Source: Sipunculus nudus (lineage: Eukaryota > Annelida > Sipuncula > Golfingiida > Sipunculidae). From it: a stretch of 64,000 nucleotides of DNA. Shown here piece by piece: positions 25,345 to 37,700 of the stretch; positions within the stretch are counted from its first letter, which is position 1; each line of letters opens with the position of its first letter. Location of the stretch: the NCBI GenBank assembly GCA_026874595.1, contig CM049306.1, positions 14,901,019 to 14,965,018 on the forward strand. Direction: 5' to 3'. A program made the position numbers and the translations under genes. The notes under the pieces were generated by a model. That model was given only the letters and a program-made list of their open reading frames with translations, was not told the DNA's origin and made no database searches.

Positions 25345-25770
25345 AACAAGGCCTACAGGCCTTATGTGAACCTGTGCAATGGGATAAAACCAGGTATAAT
25401 GCTTAATGCTGGACCATTACTTTTCAAGAACATGTGTAACATTTATATGAACAGTGCAAGTACTAAACACTTTGAACAAGAAACAGTTACACAAACATCA
25501 CTGCTGAAATTCTGGCACCACCAGTTTTGTAAACAACACAGTGATATACATATGCCAAATGTCAGACTGATATGTCAAACCCCTCCTACGTAATAAGCAG
25601 GGACATATACTGTGCAAAAATTATTGTAGGAGGCGCCACAAGTCTTGTACACGATAAAGCTACCCGACATGTATAATTATGCCTAATTTCAGGCTGATGT
25701 ATCAAATTTCTCTGTAGAAATAAGCAGGTGCATACACTGTGCAAAAGTAAATGTATGTGGCAACTTCCTT
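25345..25770 (+). repeat. Family G element, copy 3
   Basis: AACAAGGCCTACAGGCCTTATG opens the copy, followed by CAGGTATAATGCTTAATGCTGGACC and repeated modules around GGCGCCAC and CCACCAG. It runs directly into an ACTGAGTGAACTC block at about 25780, the same order as near 30.3-30.9 kb. The G core and the ACTGAGTGAACTC block may therefore belong to one larger element. Confidence 0.75.
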
Positions 25771-25779
25771 TGGGTTTGA

Positions 25780-26140
25780 TGCACTGGGCTGACCAGGCTT
25801 AGGTGAGTAAGGCAGTTGCCCCGAGTGAACTGTGACATATTGCTACCTCAAGCTACTGCACTGAGTGAACTCTTGACCTGCACCTGGTAAGACTGAGTGA
25901 ACTTTTGACCTGTACCTGGCTGCACTGAGTGAACTATTGACCTGTTGCATAATCTGACACAGTTGGCAGTCTGCCAAAGCTATAAATAGATCCAGGCTGA
26001 ATTTTGGTGCCAAATCTGATGCAGTGAGCAATCTTCCACTATAAATAGAATGCAGCTACTGCATTGAGTGAACTCTTGACCTATACCTGGCTGCACTTCT
26101 TCCAATCCTGGCACTGTGCCAAAACTATTTATAGAGCTGA
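25780..26140. repeat. ACTGAGTGAACTCTTGACCTG repeat block, copy 2
   Basis: Several tandem modules of CTGCACTGAGTGAACT plus GTCTGCCAAAGCTATAAATAGA. The preceding text (GATGCACTGGGCTGACCAGGCTTAGGTGAG, 25778) matches that at 30810, which fixes the left edge. Confidence 0.75.
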
Positions 26141-26935
26141 CATCATCTTGGCTAATGGCCAACATCAAGGCACTGGTAATCTGTGCAAAGAGCTGCCATC
26201 CGGACACAAAAGTGGTCCCCCTACTTGAAATAACTTTGAAATAAATTTTCCAAATACAAAATGCTTTTCAGCTGACTTTTTATAAATAAGAATTTAGGAA
26301 TATATGTAAAATTATTACAGATGCATACTGAATGCAAAATTATAATACAGATACATATCACTGATGACAAATTCTTGAATTAAGTTGAGTATGGAAACCA
26401 ATAATTTATAATCCATGTACAGTTGTCTTTATATAACCACAGAGAGCTGAATATCCATGTACAGTGACAAGGCATTGTGGGACATTCACAAGTACAACAT
26501 TGTTGGCTGCACAATATCAGTACAGATACCTTAATATATGAGGCTTATGTTAGGTCAATCAGAGCTTTATTTTCTGTGCCCACTGCATGACACAAAGCAC
26601 TCCTGAGAGGCCTGCTGTGAGACAAAATTTCATAAAACCAGAATATAGAGAGAAACACTCTGATGGATCTAACCTGGCCCCAAGAACTGGTGTGTGAATC
26701 TGACTACTCTGAGAAGGCAGAGTCTGTCCTCAAGATTGGGTTGTGCACATTAATCCTTTATTGGCACTACAGTTGTGCATTTCCCATTTTTTAGTTTTAC
26801 ACACCAAACATTATTATACAACAAGGATGATCTAGGTTAGAGCGTGAAGGGATGCTAGCCATGTGTACAACTGTGGCTGGTATGCACAAAACTTTGCCAA
26901 CTTTAGTCAGTCTACTTTTGTTCCTTGGCTTGACA
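26141..26935. other. No recognised feature
   Basis: AT-rich DNA without repeat matches or coding signals that I would defend. Confidence 0.4.
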
Positions 26936-26939
26936 TAAC

Positions 26940-27187
26940 AAAACAAGAGACCCATGGGTCACTGTGCTCAGCTGAAATTGACATTGAAGTTAACAAGGGA
27001 CCCATGGGTCACGGTGCTCAGCTGTTATTGATGATCAGAAAATATGATTTGGAAGAAGGCGTAGACAAATCTTGGTTTTGTGTGGTAATATAAGCTGATT
27101 TATGAGGATGATTGCGTTTAACTCAAGTTATGTAAAAATTTTGAAAAAATCCTTTGAGAGGGAAGAGGACTGATGTCATTTATATAA
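26940..27187 (+). repeat. Doubled family A 5' end with unique tail
   Basis: Two copies of AACAAGxGACCCATGGGTCAC-GTGCTCAGCTG lie about 50 bp apart. The downstream text (AAATATGATTTGGAA ... GAGGACTGATGTC) is shared with 34790-34900, so 34.8 kb holds a headless copy of the same sequence. The palindrome CCCATGGG is intact in both copies. Confidence 0.7.
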
Positions 27188-27462
27188 TTGTATCCGCCAA
27201 ACCAGAGTTTTGCGGTTTTCAGTCCGATGCCACCTACGCTGCATAGGTTTCCAGAGAACTCTTCTTTTACCACTGGGCATAATTTTTTATAATTCGGAAT
27301 TTTGATCAGATCACATGTAAACTGCTGCGCCCTCATTTTTGGTTGACCTCTGACCTTTCCTCTCTGCCCATTTTTCATTTGTTCATCTGTTTCCACACAT
27401 AAACCCACATATCTCCGGAACTGTTTGAAGGATCAGGCTAAAAATTTTGCATAGCCCTATAC
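27188..27462 (-). repeat. 3' part of a family V element, reverse orientation
   Basis: Read on the minus strand, this stretch ends in a decayed version of the family V hairpin (GTATCCGCCAAAC on the plus strand at 27190). It contains the same ATATCTCxGGAACxGTTT and TTTCCACACATAAACCCA text as 17280-17330. It is cut at about 27462, just before a family A 5' end. Confidence 0.75.
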
Positions 27463-27466
27463 AAAC

Positions 27467-29490
27467 ACTAACAAGTGACCTGTGGGTCATGACGCTCAGC
27501 CGACTGACATGTTGACAATATGTCCTTGCACAGACAACTAAATAAGGTAATGTAGGTGGCATCATTGTTCATGCATATTAGCTTAAGTTCATCAAGACCC
27601 ATAAGCACAACAAATCTGATGACAAACCAATCAGCCTTTCATGAGGAATCTGGCAATTTGTGTGTATTTTGCATTATTTCTAGGGTGCTCAAACATACCC
27701 CAAAATTCTGAGAATATAGTTCACTGTGACCCAATTTCAGGTTTCTAAAACTCTCAGGATGTCAAGTTAGAAGATTCTGGGCCCAAAGGTTATGATTTGG
27801 GCCCTACTTTGGTTTCAAATTTTCAATTATTCTGAGGGGTGCTTATATTTATAAGCCCCATAGCTTAGAAAATATGAGTAACGGAGACCTAAATACACGT
27901 TTCCAAGGAGATTTTCAAAAAAACTCGATGATGAATATCACTGCACAGAATCATGGTGATCAATGCATCAGTTGTTCAGATACTTGAGCTTTCGTATCAA
28001 ATTTTTTATAATTCTGGGGGGGGGGGGGGGGGGGGGGGGGTTTGGAGCCCCATAGCTCAAAGAATATGGGTAACATAGACCTAATTCCAGGTTTCCAAGA
28101 AGACTTTTCATGGACCTCACTGGATGTAAAGTGAGAAGATTCCAGGTCCAGTGTTTACGATTTGTGCCCTGTTAACAGATGACGGCATCTTTGGAGGTCT
28201 CAAAAATAGAGAAAAAAATTGTAAAACATCGAAAAAATACAGGTGGTGCCACCATTGTTCAGAAACTGATGTAACACCCCATGATCAATATCCATGCAAA
28301 GAATCATGGTGATCAATGCATTAGTTGTTCAGATATTTGAGCTTTTGTATCAAATTTTTTATTATTCTGGGGGGGGGGAAGGGGTACTTCGGAGCCCTAT
28401 AGTTTGAAGAATTTGGGTAACAGAGACCTAATTCTAGTTTTTTAAAGGAGACTTTTCATAGACCTAACTGGATGTAAAGTGAAAAGATTCCAGGTCCAGT
28501 GTTTACGATTTGTGCCCTGTAAACAGATGACGGCATCTTTTAAGGTCTCAAAATAGAGAAAAAAATTCGTTAAAAAAAATAAAAAAAATACAGTGGCGCC
28601 ACCAGTCTGCAGAAACTGATAAAACACTCCATGATCAATATCCATGCAAAGAATCATGGTGATCAATGCATTAGTTGTTCAGATACTTGAGCTTTTGTAT
28701 CAAATTTTTCATTATTTTTTTTTGGGGGGGGGGGGGGGGGTTTGGAGCCCCATAGCTTGAAGAATATGGGTAACAGAGATATAATTCCAGGTTTCCAAGG
28801 AGACTTTTCATGGACCTAACTGGATGTAAAGTGAGAAGATTCCAGGTCTAGCGTTTATGATTTGTGCCCTGTTAACAGGTGACAGAATCTTTTAAGGTCT
28901 CAAAATAGAGAAAAAAAATCGTTAAAAAATCGAAAAAATACAGGTGGCACCACCAGTCTGCAGAAACTGATAAACACTTCATGATCAATATCCATGCAAA
29001 AAATCATGGTGATCAATGCATTAGTTGTTCAGATACTTGAGTCTCTGTATCAAATCAAATTTTGCATTCTTCTGGGGGGTTTCGGAGCCCCATCGCTCGT
29101 AGAATATGGGTCACATAGACCTAATTCCAGGTTTCCAAGAAGACCTTTCAGGGACCTCTCTGGATGTAAAGTGTGAAGATTCCATGTCCAGCAGTTACAA
29201 TTTGTGACCTGTTAACAGATGACGGCATCTTTGGAGGTCTCAAAAATAGAGAAAAAAATCGTAAAAAGTCGAAAAAATACAGGTGGTGCCACCAGTGTTC
29301 AGAAACTGATGTAACAACCCATGATCAATATCTATGCAAAAATTCATGGTGATCAATGCATTAGTTGTTGCATCAGATACTTGAGCTTTTGTATCAAATT
29401 TTTCATTATTCTGGGGGGGTTTCGGAGCCCCATAGCTCGAAGAATATGGGTAACATAGCCCTTATTCCAGGTTTCCAAGAAGACTTTTAT
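27467..29490 (+). mobile_element. Family A element with poly-G-bearing monomers (3' end lost)
   Basis: AACAAGTGACCTGTGGGTCATGACGCTCAGCCGACT opens the element. About five monomers of 340-355 bp follow; homologous positions are the ATTCTGGGG stretches near 28012, 28366, 28720, 29068 and 29408. Every monomer has a G run in the same place, from 6 up to about 24 bases long. Between them lie TTTGGAGCCCCATAGCTC, AATATGGGTAACA, GATTCCAGGTCCAG and CAGGTGGxxCCACCAG. The array stops at 29490, where a reversed family V fragment begins, so the terminal hairpin is missing. Confidence 0.8.
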
Positions 29491-30008
29491 CTCAGTAGTG
29501 GTTTGACTTATCTGCCTAAAATTTTGCATGTTTATACATCTTGGATAGCTTTCTCGATTTTGTGGCAGGTGGCGCCACCTACACTTATGTTTACGCTGCA
29601 GACATTCAGGCTTATATTTCATGACTGGTTTGACATATCCTATTGAAATTTTGCATGTGTATAGATCTCTCATAGCTCTTAACCATACATAAAACTGGTG
29701 GTGCCACCTGCCACCAATTTTTGCACAGGGTCCTTCTGTTTGTCTGCTGTGGGATAAATCACTCATATACAAGTAGTGGTTTGACTTATCTGCTAACATT
29801 TTGCATATGTATACAACTTGGATAGCTTTCTGGATTTTTTGCTAAGTCGCGCCACCTACATACACATTTCGACTGCAGACATCGATGCTAATATGCAACA
29901 CACCTCACTCTTTTTCCCCTTGCCACTCAATCCATGCTTCACTTCACCCGTCCCACTCTGATTTCGGGGGATACACATAGTCGCTTGTCAACTACCTGTA
30001 TTCTGGTT
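29491..30008 (-). repeat. 5' part of a family V element, reverse orientation, nested
   Basis: Read on the minus strand, the element starts at about 30008 with ACCAGAATACAGGTAG, then AAGCGACTA and the GATxxCCCGAAATCAGAG region, and continues leftwards through GGTGGCGCCACC modules (29568). It is broken at 29491 against the family A array. The junction is abrupt, inside a monomer, consistent with insertion followed by deletion. Confidence 0.75.
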
Positions 30009-30090
30009 TACATTTTGAAAAGAAGTTTTATTTTCACACATGTTTTGACTTGGCCTAATGACTTTATCTACATTGCAGCAGAAGTATTTG

Positions 30091-30270
30091 AAACAAGTGA
30101 CCCATGGGTCATGACGCTCCGCTGACTGGGAAGAGATTCAGAAAAGGATATTTTATCATCTGAATGGTAGTATATATACCCATTCAACTTAACCATCAAA
30201 CAGATTAACCAACAGGCCAAGATTGTGTCTGTATTTATATATCTCAAAAATAGAGAAAAAATGCGTAAAC
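30091..30270 (+). repeat. Family A 5' end, fragment
   Basis: AAACAAGTGACCCATGGGTCATGACGCTCCGCTGACTGG, with the palindrome at 30097-30112 nearly perfect. The following TTTTATCATCTGAATG...CCATTCAA matches the sequence after the 2587 copy. A remnant of the CTCAAAAATAGAGAAAA core phrase precedes family G at 30274. Confidence 0.7.
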
Positions 30271-30273
30271 TTT

Positions 30274-30810
30274 AAACACAGCCTACAGGCCTAATGCGAA
30301 CATGTGCATTGGGAAATACACCAGGTATAATGCTTCAATGCTGGACCATTACTTTTCATATATATGAAAGATGCAAGTACTAAACATTTTGAATAAGAAA
30401 CAATTACACAAACATCACTGCTGAAATTCTGGCATGGGTGCACACAACACACAATTGGTTGTAGCTGGCACCACCAGTCTTGAATACAACAAAGCTATCA
30501 GAGATATACATATGCCCAATTTCAGACTGATATATCAAACCCCTCCTGAAAAAATAAGCAGGGACACACACTTTGCAAAAATTATTGTAGGTGGCACTAC
30601 CAGTCTTGTAAACGACAAAGCTATTCCATATGTATATATATGCCCAATTTCAGGCTGATATATCAAATTCCTCTGTAGAAATAAGCAGGCACATTCACTG
30701 TGCAAAAGTCATTGTAGGTGGTGACACCTGTCTTGTGAACGAGAAAGCCATCAAAGACACATAGACAGGTCAAAATATCAGGCAAATACATCAAACTTAC
30801 CTTGAGTCTG
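30274..30810 (+). repeat. Family G element, copy 4
   Basis: AGCCTACAGGCCTAATGCG starts the copy and ACACCAGGTATAATGCTTC follows. Three core modules, each with GTAG(G/C)TGGCxxxACCAGTCTTG or a variant, are spaced by 125-140 bp. The copy flows into the ACTGAGTGAACTC block. Confidence 0.75.
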
Positions 30811-31240
30811 ATGCATGGGGCTGACCAGGCTTAGGTGAGAAAGGCAGTTGCCCTGAGTGAACTGTGACAAATTTGCTGGCTCAGGCTACTGCACTGAGTG
30901 AACTCATGACCTGCACCTGGCTAGACTGAGGGAACTTTTGTTCTGCACCTGGCTGCACTGAGTGAACTCTTGACCTGTTGCATAATCTGACATAGTTGGT
31001 AGTCTGCACAAGCTATAAATAGATCCAGGCTGAACTTTGGTGCCAAATCTGATGCAGTGGGCAGTCTGCCAACGCTATAAATTGAATGCAGCTACCGCAC
31101 TGAGTGAACTCCTGACCCATACCTGGCTGCACTGAGTGAACTCTTGACCTGTTGCCTAATCTGATACAGTTGGCAGTCTGCCAAAGCTAAAAATAGATCC
31201 AGACTGACCTCTAGCCTGTTGCCATATCTGAAATAGGAGC
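30811..31240. repeat. ACTGAGTGAACTCTTGACCTG repeat block, copy 3
   Basis: The same tandem modules as at 25780, with GCTATAAATAGATCCAGG or near copies several times. Its right edge meets CACACCATTGCATAAGCTCA, a family L-type terminus. Confidence 0.75.
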
Positions 31241-31261
31241 CACACCATTGCATAAGCTCAT

Positions 31262-31352
31262 GCAGGGGCCCTGCCCTGAGGGGCATGACACCGATGAGGT
31301 GATCACATGGTGCCCATGAGGTGTTCACATGTCACCCATGAGGTGATCATAT
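31262..31352. repeat. Short 22-bp tandem repeat
   Basis: CCATGAGGTGxTCACATGxx occurs three times with a 22-23 bp period, next to GCAGGGGCCCTGCC (palindromic). A small local satellite. Confidence 0.7.
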
Positions 31353-31499
31353 GCCTTGTGCTTGGCTGCACTGATTGAACTCTTGACCTTTATCGCGCTG
31401 CACTGAATGAACTCTTGATCTGTTGCCAAATCTGAAACAGCTGGCAGTTTCACAACCTATTTAAAGATACAGACACAATCTTTGCCTGTTGCTAAATCT

Positions 31500-32360
31500 G
31501 TTTTCACATACTGAAAGACTTTGGCTAAAATGCTTTTTTCTCGAAGCTGACATATTCACAAAATCTGCACTTCAAATATGAGTCATGTGACAAACATTGG
31601 CACAATGCTTGGTAATGCTAGCTTTTGTCATTTCTGAGATTACTTTGTCAGTATGCTTACTTGGCCAAATGACTGTTCAAATTTGTGTAACTCCACTAAA
31701 ATTCATCAAATGCAAACCATTTGAACAAACTTGAGAGAACTTGCCTCTGGGTTCATTTCTGTAAAATATTGAACAATTTGGCTGGACTGTTAACAAGAAG
31801 AAGACATTTAAAAGTTTTTCAGCTTTATCCCTATAAAATCTAAGTAAACTGCAGATAGCAAAAAAAATAAGCTGAATCCTACAACATTTGATATGTGACA
31901 GATTATTGCATAAAATCTGGGGATGGTAGCTCCTGCTATTCCTGAGAAATGATGAGTTAATGTACAGATGACCAATGACCCCCGTACAAAAAAAGGTCAA
32001 TGCAGGTGGCACCACTAATACCTGAATTTCATATATGACTCATGTGACCAAGACTGGCATAAATTTGGTGATGATAGCTCCAGCCAATATTGGACAATTT
32101 GGCTGAACAGTTTCAGAGAAAAAGATTTTTAAAGCTTGTTTAGCTTTTTCCCTATAAAATCTATGAAAATGCAGTAAGCCAAAAAATAAGCAAAATCCAA
32201 TAAAGTTTTTTAGAAGACTAATTTTTTGCATAAAATTTTGTGATGCTAACTCTTGCCGTTTTCAAGATAGTGTTGGTTAACGTACAGATGACGGACAACG
32301 GACGACAGACGCTGGGTGACGCCACACCATTGCATAAGCTCACAGGTTCGCTAAAAAATA
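31500..32360 (+). repeat. Family L repeat with intact 3' end
   Basis: Tandem units contain TGGTGATGCTAGCTTTTG, GACTGTTCAAATTTGTGTAACTC and TTTTTCCCTATAAAATCTA. The end is GACGGACAACGGACGACAGACG (32288-32309), then CACCATTGCATAAGCTCACAGGTTCGCTAAAAA. As in families P and A, an ACGG-like tract precedes the terminus, which suggests a common mechanism. Confidence 0.7.
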
Positions 32361-34710
32361 CAGGTGGCTTCACCAGTGTGCAGAAACTGATAAAAACACT
32401 TAATGGTCAATAACCATGCAAAGAATCATCGTGATCTCTGCATAAGTTGTTCAGATACTTCAGCTTTTGTATCAAATTTTCCATTATTCTGAGGGATACT
32501 TTGGAGTCCTATAGCTTGAAGGATATGGGTAACAGAGACCTAATTTTAGGTTTCCACAGACACTTTTCATCGGTCTCCTTGCATGACATGAATGAAGATT
32601 CTAGGTCCAATTGTTACAATTTGTGCCACGTTAACAGATGACAGCATCCTTAAAGGTCTCAAATATAGAGAAAAAAATTTGAAAAAATTTGAAATAAAAA
32701 TAAATGTGGCGCATCCAGTCTGCAGAAACTGATGGAACACCTCATGATCAATATGTATGCCAAAAATCATGACCATCAGTGTTGTAGATACTGAGATACT
32801 GCAGTTTTTGTATCAAATTTTTCATTATTCTGGGGGGTATTTTGGAGCCATACAGCTTAAAGGTAATGGGTAACAGAGGCCTAATTTCAGGTTTCCATGG
32901 AGATTTTTCATGGGTCTCCCTGTGTGTCAAGAATGAAGATTCTAGGTCCAGTCTTTATGATTTATGCCCTGTAAACAGATGTTCACTTTTTAAAAGTCTC
33001 AAAAATAGAGAAAAAAATTCGTAAAAAATTGAAAAATACAGGTGGCACCACCAGTCTGCAGAAACTAATGAAAACACTAAATGGTAAATATCCATGCAAA
33101 GAATCATGGTGATCTCTGCATTAGTTGTTCAGATACTTCAGTTTTTGTATCAAATTTTCCATTATTCTTAGGGATACTTTGCAGTCCTTTAGCTTGAAGG
33201 ATATGGGTAACAGAGACCTAATTTCAGGTTTCCACAGACACTTTTTATGGGCCTCCTTGCATGACAAGAATGAAGATTCTAGGTCCAGCTGTTACAATTT
33301 GTGCCATGTTAACAGATGACAGCATCCTTAAAGGTCTAAAAAATGGAGGAAAAAATTCGAAAAATTGAATAAAATATAGGCGGCACCACCAGTCTGCAGA
33401 AACTGATGAAACACTCCATAATCAATATCCATGCAAAGAATCATGGTGATGTCTGCATTAGTTGTTCAGATATTTCAACTTTTGTATCAAATTGTCCATT
33501 ATTCTGAGGGATACTTCCGAGTCCTATAGCTTGAAGGATATGGGAAACAGAGACCTAATTTCAGTTTCCACAGACACCTTTCATGGGCCTCCTTGCATGA
33601 CAAGCATGAAGATTCTAGGTCCAGTTGTTATGATTTGTACCCTGTTGACAGATAACCACATCTTTAAAGGTCTCAAAAATAGAGAAAAAAATTCGTAAAA
33701 ATTTGAAAAAAAATAGAGGTGGTGCACCCAGTCTGCAAAAACTGATGGAACACCTCATGATCAATATGTATGCCAAAAATCATGACCATCAGTGTTGTAG
33801 TTAATGAGATATTGAAGTTTTTGTATGAAATTTTTTACTATTCTGGGGTGTACTATGGGGCCCCATAGCTCAAAGGAAATGGGTAACAGAGACCTAATTT
33901 CAGGTTTCCATGGAGACTTTTCATAGGTCTCTCAGTGTGTCAAGAATAAAGATTCTAGGTCCAGTCTTTATGATTTGTGCCCTGTTAACAGATGTTCACA
34001 TTTTTAAAGGTCTCAAAAATAGAGAAAAAATTCTTTAAAAAAACCTGAACAAACACAGGTGGTGCCACCAGTCTGCAGAAACTGATGAAACACTCCATGA
34101 TCAATATCCATGCAAACAATTATGGCAATCCCTGCATTAGTTGTTCAGATATTCCAGCTTTGGATCAAATTTTCCATTATTCTTAGCTGTACTTTGGAGT
34201 GCCATAGCTCAAAGGATATGGGTAACAGAGACCTTATTTTAAGTTTCCATGGAGACTTTTCATAGGTCTCTCACTGTGTGAAGAATGAAGATTCTAGGTC
34301 CAGTCTTTACGATTTGTGCCCTGTTAACAGAAGTTCACATTTTTAAAGGTCTCAAAAATAGGGAAAACAAATCGTAAAAAATTGAAAAATACAGGTGGCG
34401 CCACCAGTCTGCAGAAACTGATGAAACATCTCATGATCAATATTTATGCCAAAAATCATGACCATCAGTGATGTAGTTAATGAGATATTGAAGTTTTTGT
34501 ATGACATTTTTTATTATTCTGGGGTGTACTTTGGGGCCCCATACCTCAAAGGATATGGGTAACAGAGACCTAATTTCTAGTTTCCATGGACATTTTTCAT
34601 AGGTCTCTCAGAATGTCATGTTACAAGATTCTAGGTCCAGCGGTTACAATTTGTGCCAGGTTAGCGGACAGACGGACAGACAGACGGACAGACAGCATTT
34701 GCACAAATGA
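32361..34710 (+). repeat. 340-bp satellite-like array with two monomer types (family A core)
   Basis: Seven monomers are anchored by GTCTGCAGAAACTGAT (first copy GTGTGCAGAAACTGAT, near 32376). They differ at the position after CATGCAAAGAATCAT. Type A has GGTGATCTCTGCATTAGTTG and type B has GACCATCAGTGTTGTAG. The order is A, B, A, A, B, A, B. The array ends in GGACAGACGGACAGACAGACG (34674-34700), the microsatellite position, but no hairpin follows. Some 60-80 codon open frames recur with the period and are not genes. Confidence 0.8.
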
Positions 34711-34779
34711 CAGGAGCGTTTAACTATTTTATTAAAAATTAATTGCAATTATTGAGCCAAATCTAACTTTAATTAATAT

Positions 34780-37700
34780 GATCACAAAATATGATTTGGA
34801 ACAGGAGGAAGGCAAAGGCTGGTTTTCTGTGGTAGTATAAGTTCTATTATGAGTTGATAATATCCTTGGATGAGACAGGGAAGAGGATTGATGTCTTTTA
34901 AATTATTTACAGTTGGAAATGGTGTGCTATTATCACACAGGTTTTGACTTGGCCATAAAACTTTACCTACATTGCAGCAGAATTATTTGAAAAGTCTAAC
35001 TATTTATATAAAATTAATAACTAATATTGTGTCAAATATAATTTAAATTTAAATAATAAAAGTGCTTTTTTTCATCAAAGATTTTAAAAAAAAAATTAGT
35101 GAAATAGATACCTGTATTCCTGTTTTTATGCATGAAATTATGGAGTAATAATTCATATTTGCATTCAAATACATTTGCAAAGTACTGCACCATGTCCATG
35201 TATTTATTCTGTTTCAGCCAAACAAAGTTCTTGAGAATTCAGAATAAAAAAATATCACAAATTGAAATAATGATCATAAGTACCTGGTTTGATGAATTGT
35301 ATTTATATTAAAAAAAATTAAACTATTTTTTTTCACTTTGGACTACCTTCACATCAATTTAGGCATAACAAGAGACTTGACAATTATAACATCACAGAAA
35401 TCATAATGAGAACTTGTCTAAGATCTGATTTTTTATCATATTCAACTTTTTTATTTAAAAAAAAATGTATAAGAAAAAATGTTTAAGTAATCTCACCTTT
35501 GAAATCATTATGTGTGTAAAAAATAACCCAAGGATAAGAACACCCTATAAATTATACAAGGAGAAAACTAGAGATGGGCAAGTTTAATTTTATTATATGA
35601 AATGTAGGACCATTAATATAAATTTTGATTATTTACATAGTCTTTTGACAGGCACATGTCTTAATGTCATTAGTGAAACATATTGACATCTTTAATCAGT
35701 TCTTGTCTGAGTAAAATTTAAAAATTTTGACAAATTTTATTTTTTTTTTTAAATTTTGAAATAAATATTTATTAACAAACTGAAACACTTGTAAAAAACC
35801 TGGAAATTTAGGTTAATATTATCAACTGCATCTTTATCATTAATTCCCTTCATATAATCCCTAATAGTAAAGTACAATATAATTTAATTTTTTTTTCATT
35901 ATTAATATTGAAAAGAAAAATACCATAGGTGACTCAATGGTGTTATTTGGAATACATTTTCATCCATCCATACAAAATCCATTAAACATTAGTTATTGCA
36001 AGGTTATTCCCTGTTACTCATCAACTATCAAATTCCTTTTCTATTGATTTTTTTTTTCAAGTTGTTATTACAGACCTATAAAAATTTATTTATTTATTGT
36101 TTATTGTTATGCTGTTGGTCTAAACAACCAATAGATGAATTGGGTCAGACACCTGAATCAAATGAGGCAAGCCATTTGCTGCCAGGCTGACCAGTATATG
36201 CCCCACCTCAAGCTTGCATAATTGGCCTGAAAGGTCAACTACCGGACCTACAGGTCATATTTAGGCAAAATTAAAGGTACTGATTTTATATTAATGCTAA
36301 TAACTTATAAAATTTGAAAAATGCAGAACTAATTTTGGATATAGGCCTACAACTGAATCTTGATTAAATGATGTTATATCCCTGACAAAAATATCTCTAG
36401 CTTTAGCAATTCTCATGTTAAGGGAGTAAATATATTTTTTATTTTTTACAAAGTGTATTATGTTTGGGCCCATAACTTAAAACAATTTCACAATACTGAC
36501 ATCATTTCTGCCATGTGCATAGAGTATGAATAGAAGAACATGTATATTATATATGATCAAAGTCAGATCAGTGGTTTTGATATTAGGCAGTCTTGAAGTG
36601 TAACAATGGTTTTTTAATTGAAAATTAAAGTTTTTTCTTAATATCTCGAAGGAATGAAGTTCTAGTGACCCAACTTTTGGTATTGTAGGGGGATTGGGGA
36701 CATCTAACTGTATGCCAAATTTTGGGAGCTAAGAGCCAGCCTGGGAAGCTGGGGAGGTGAGCTCTAGCAAACTGCATAACACTTGCTTGATCTAAACAAT
36801 ACTTAACATTTTGCTTGAAAACTTGAATAAAAGCTACAGTTTTTGATCAACTAGTTTCAAATTTCAGATGTTAACAGGTGAAATGCTTATGGTAACATGC
36901 TGAGAAAATTTAATCCAATGCAGTTACAGGGAAAAATGTGCCATGTTCAAATCTGAGCAAAATTTAAGATACTGATTTTATATTCATGCTAATAATTTAT
37001 AAAATTTAAAATTCAGATCTCATTTTTGGTATACCATTAAATTTTGATTAAATATAGCTATATACCTGAAAGGAAGTCTCTAGCTTCAGCGATTCTCAAA
37101 TTAAGGGAGAAATTATATTTCCTAAATTTTTTACAATTATAAAGTATTCACTAAATGTCTTGTATTTTACAGTTTCAGTCAAACAAAACCATTGAGAATC
37201 CAGGATATACTAATTTCACAAATATAAATAACGATCATAAGTGCCTAGTTTTATGGCTTTAATTTATAAAAAAAAATTACATTATCCTTTGAATACTGTC
37301 ATATCACTGTATACGCATTAAACAAGGTAAGACACTCATGATAATTTTTAACATCATAGACATCATAATGAGAACTTGAATAAGATCTGATTTTTTATCA
37401 CATTTGAATATTTTTATTTTATTTTTAAACATGTATAAAAAAAATTAATCTCAGCTATAAATCTAATAAATGTGTTAAAAATAACCCAAGAATCAAAACT
37501 CCCAATATATCTTACAAGGAGCAAACTGGAGTTAGCCTTGTTTAATTTTATTACCTGAAATGAAGGAATCAGTACTATACATTTTGATTATTTACCAAGT
37601 ATCATGTAACAGCTGATACACCCATGAATTTAAATGTCATTAGTCAAACATATTGACATCTTTAATGAACACTTGTCTGAGTTAAATTTTAAATTTTTGA

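Noticed and set aside
32447-33698. Series of 60-80 codon frames containing MGNRDLI
   Set aside because: They recur at the 340-bp monomer period and are shadows of the satellite.
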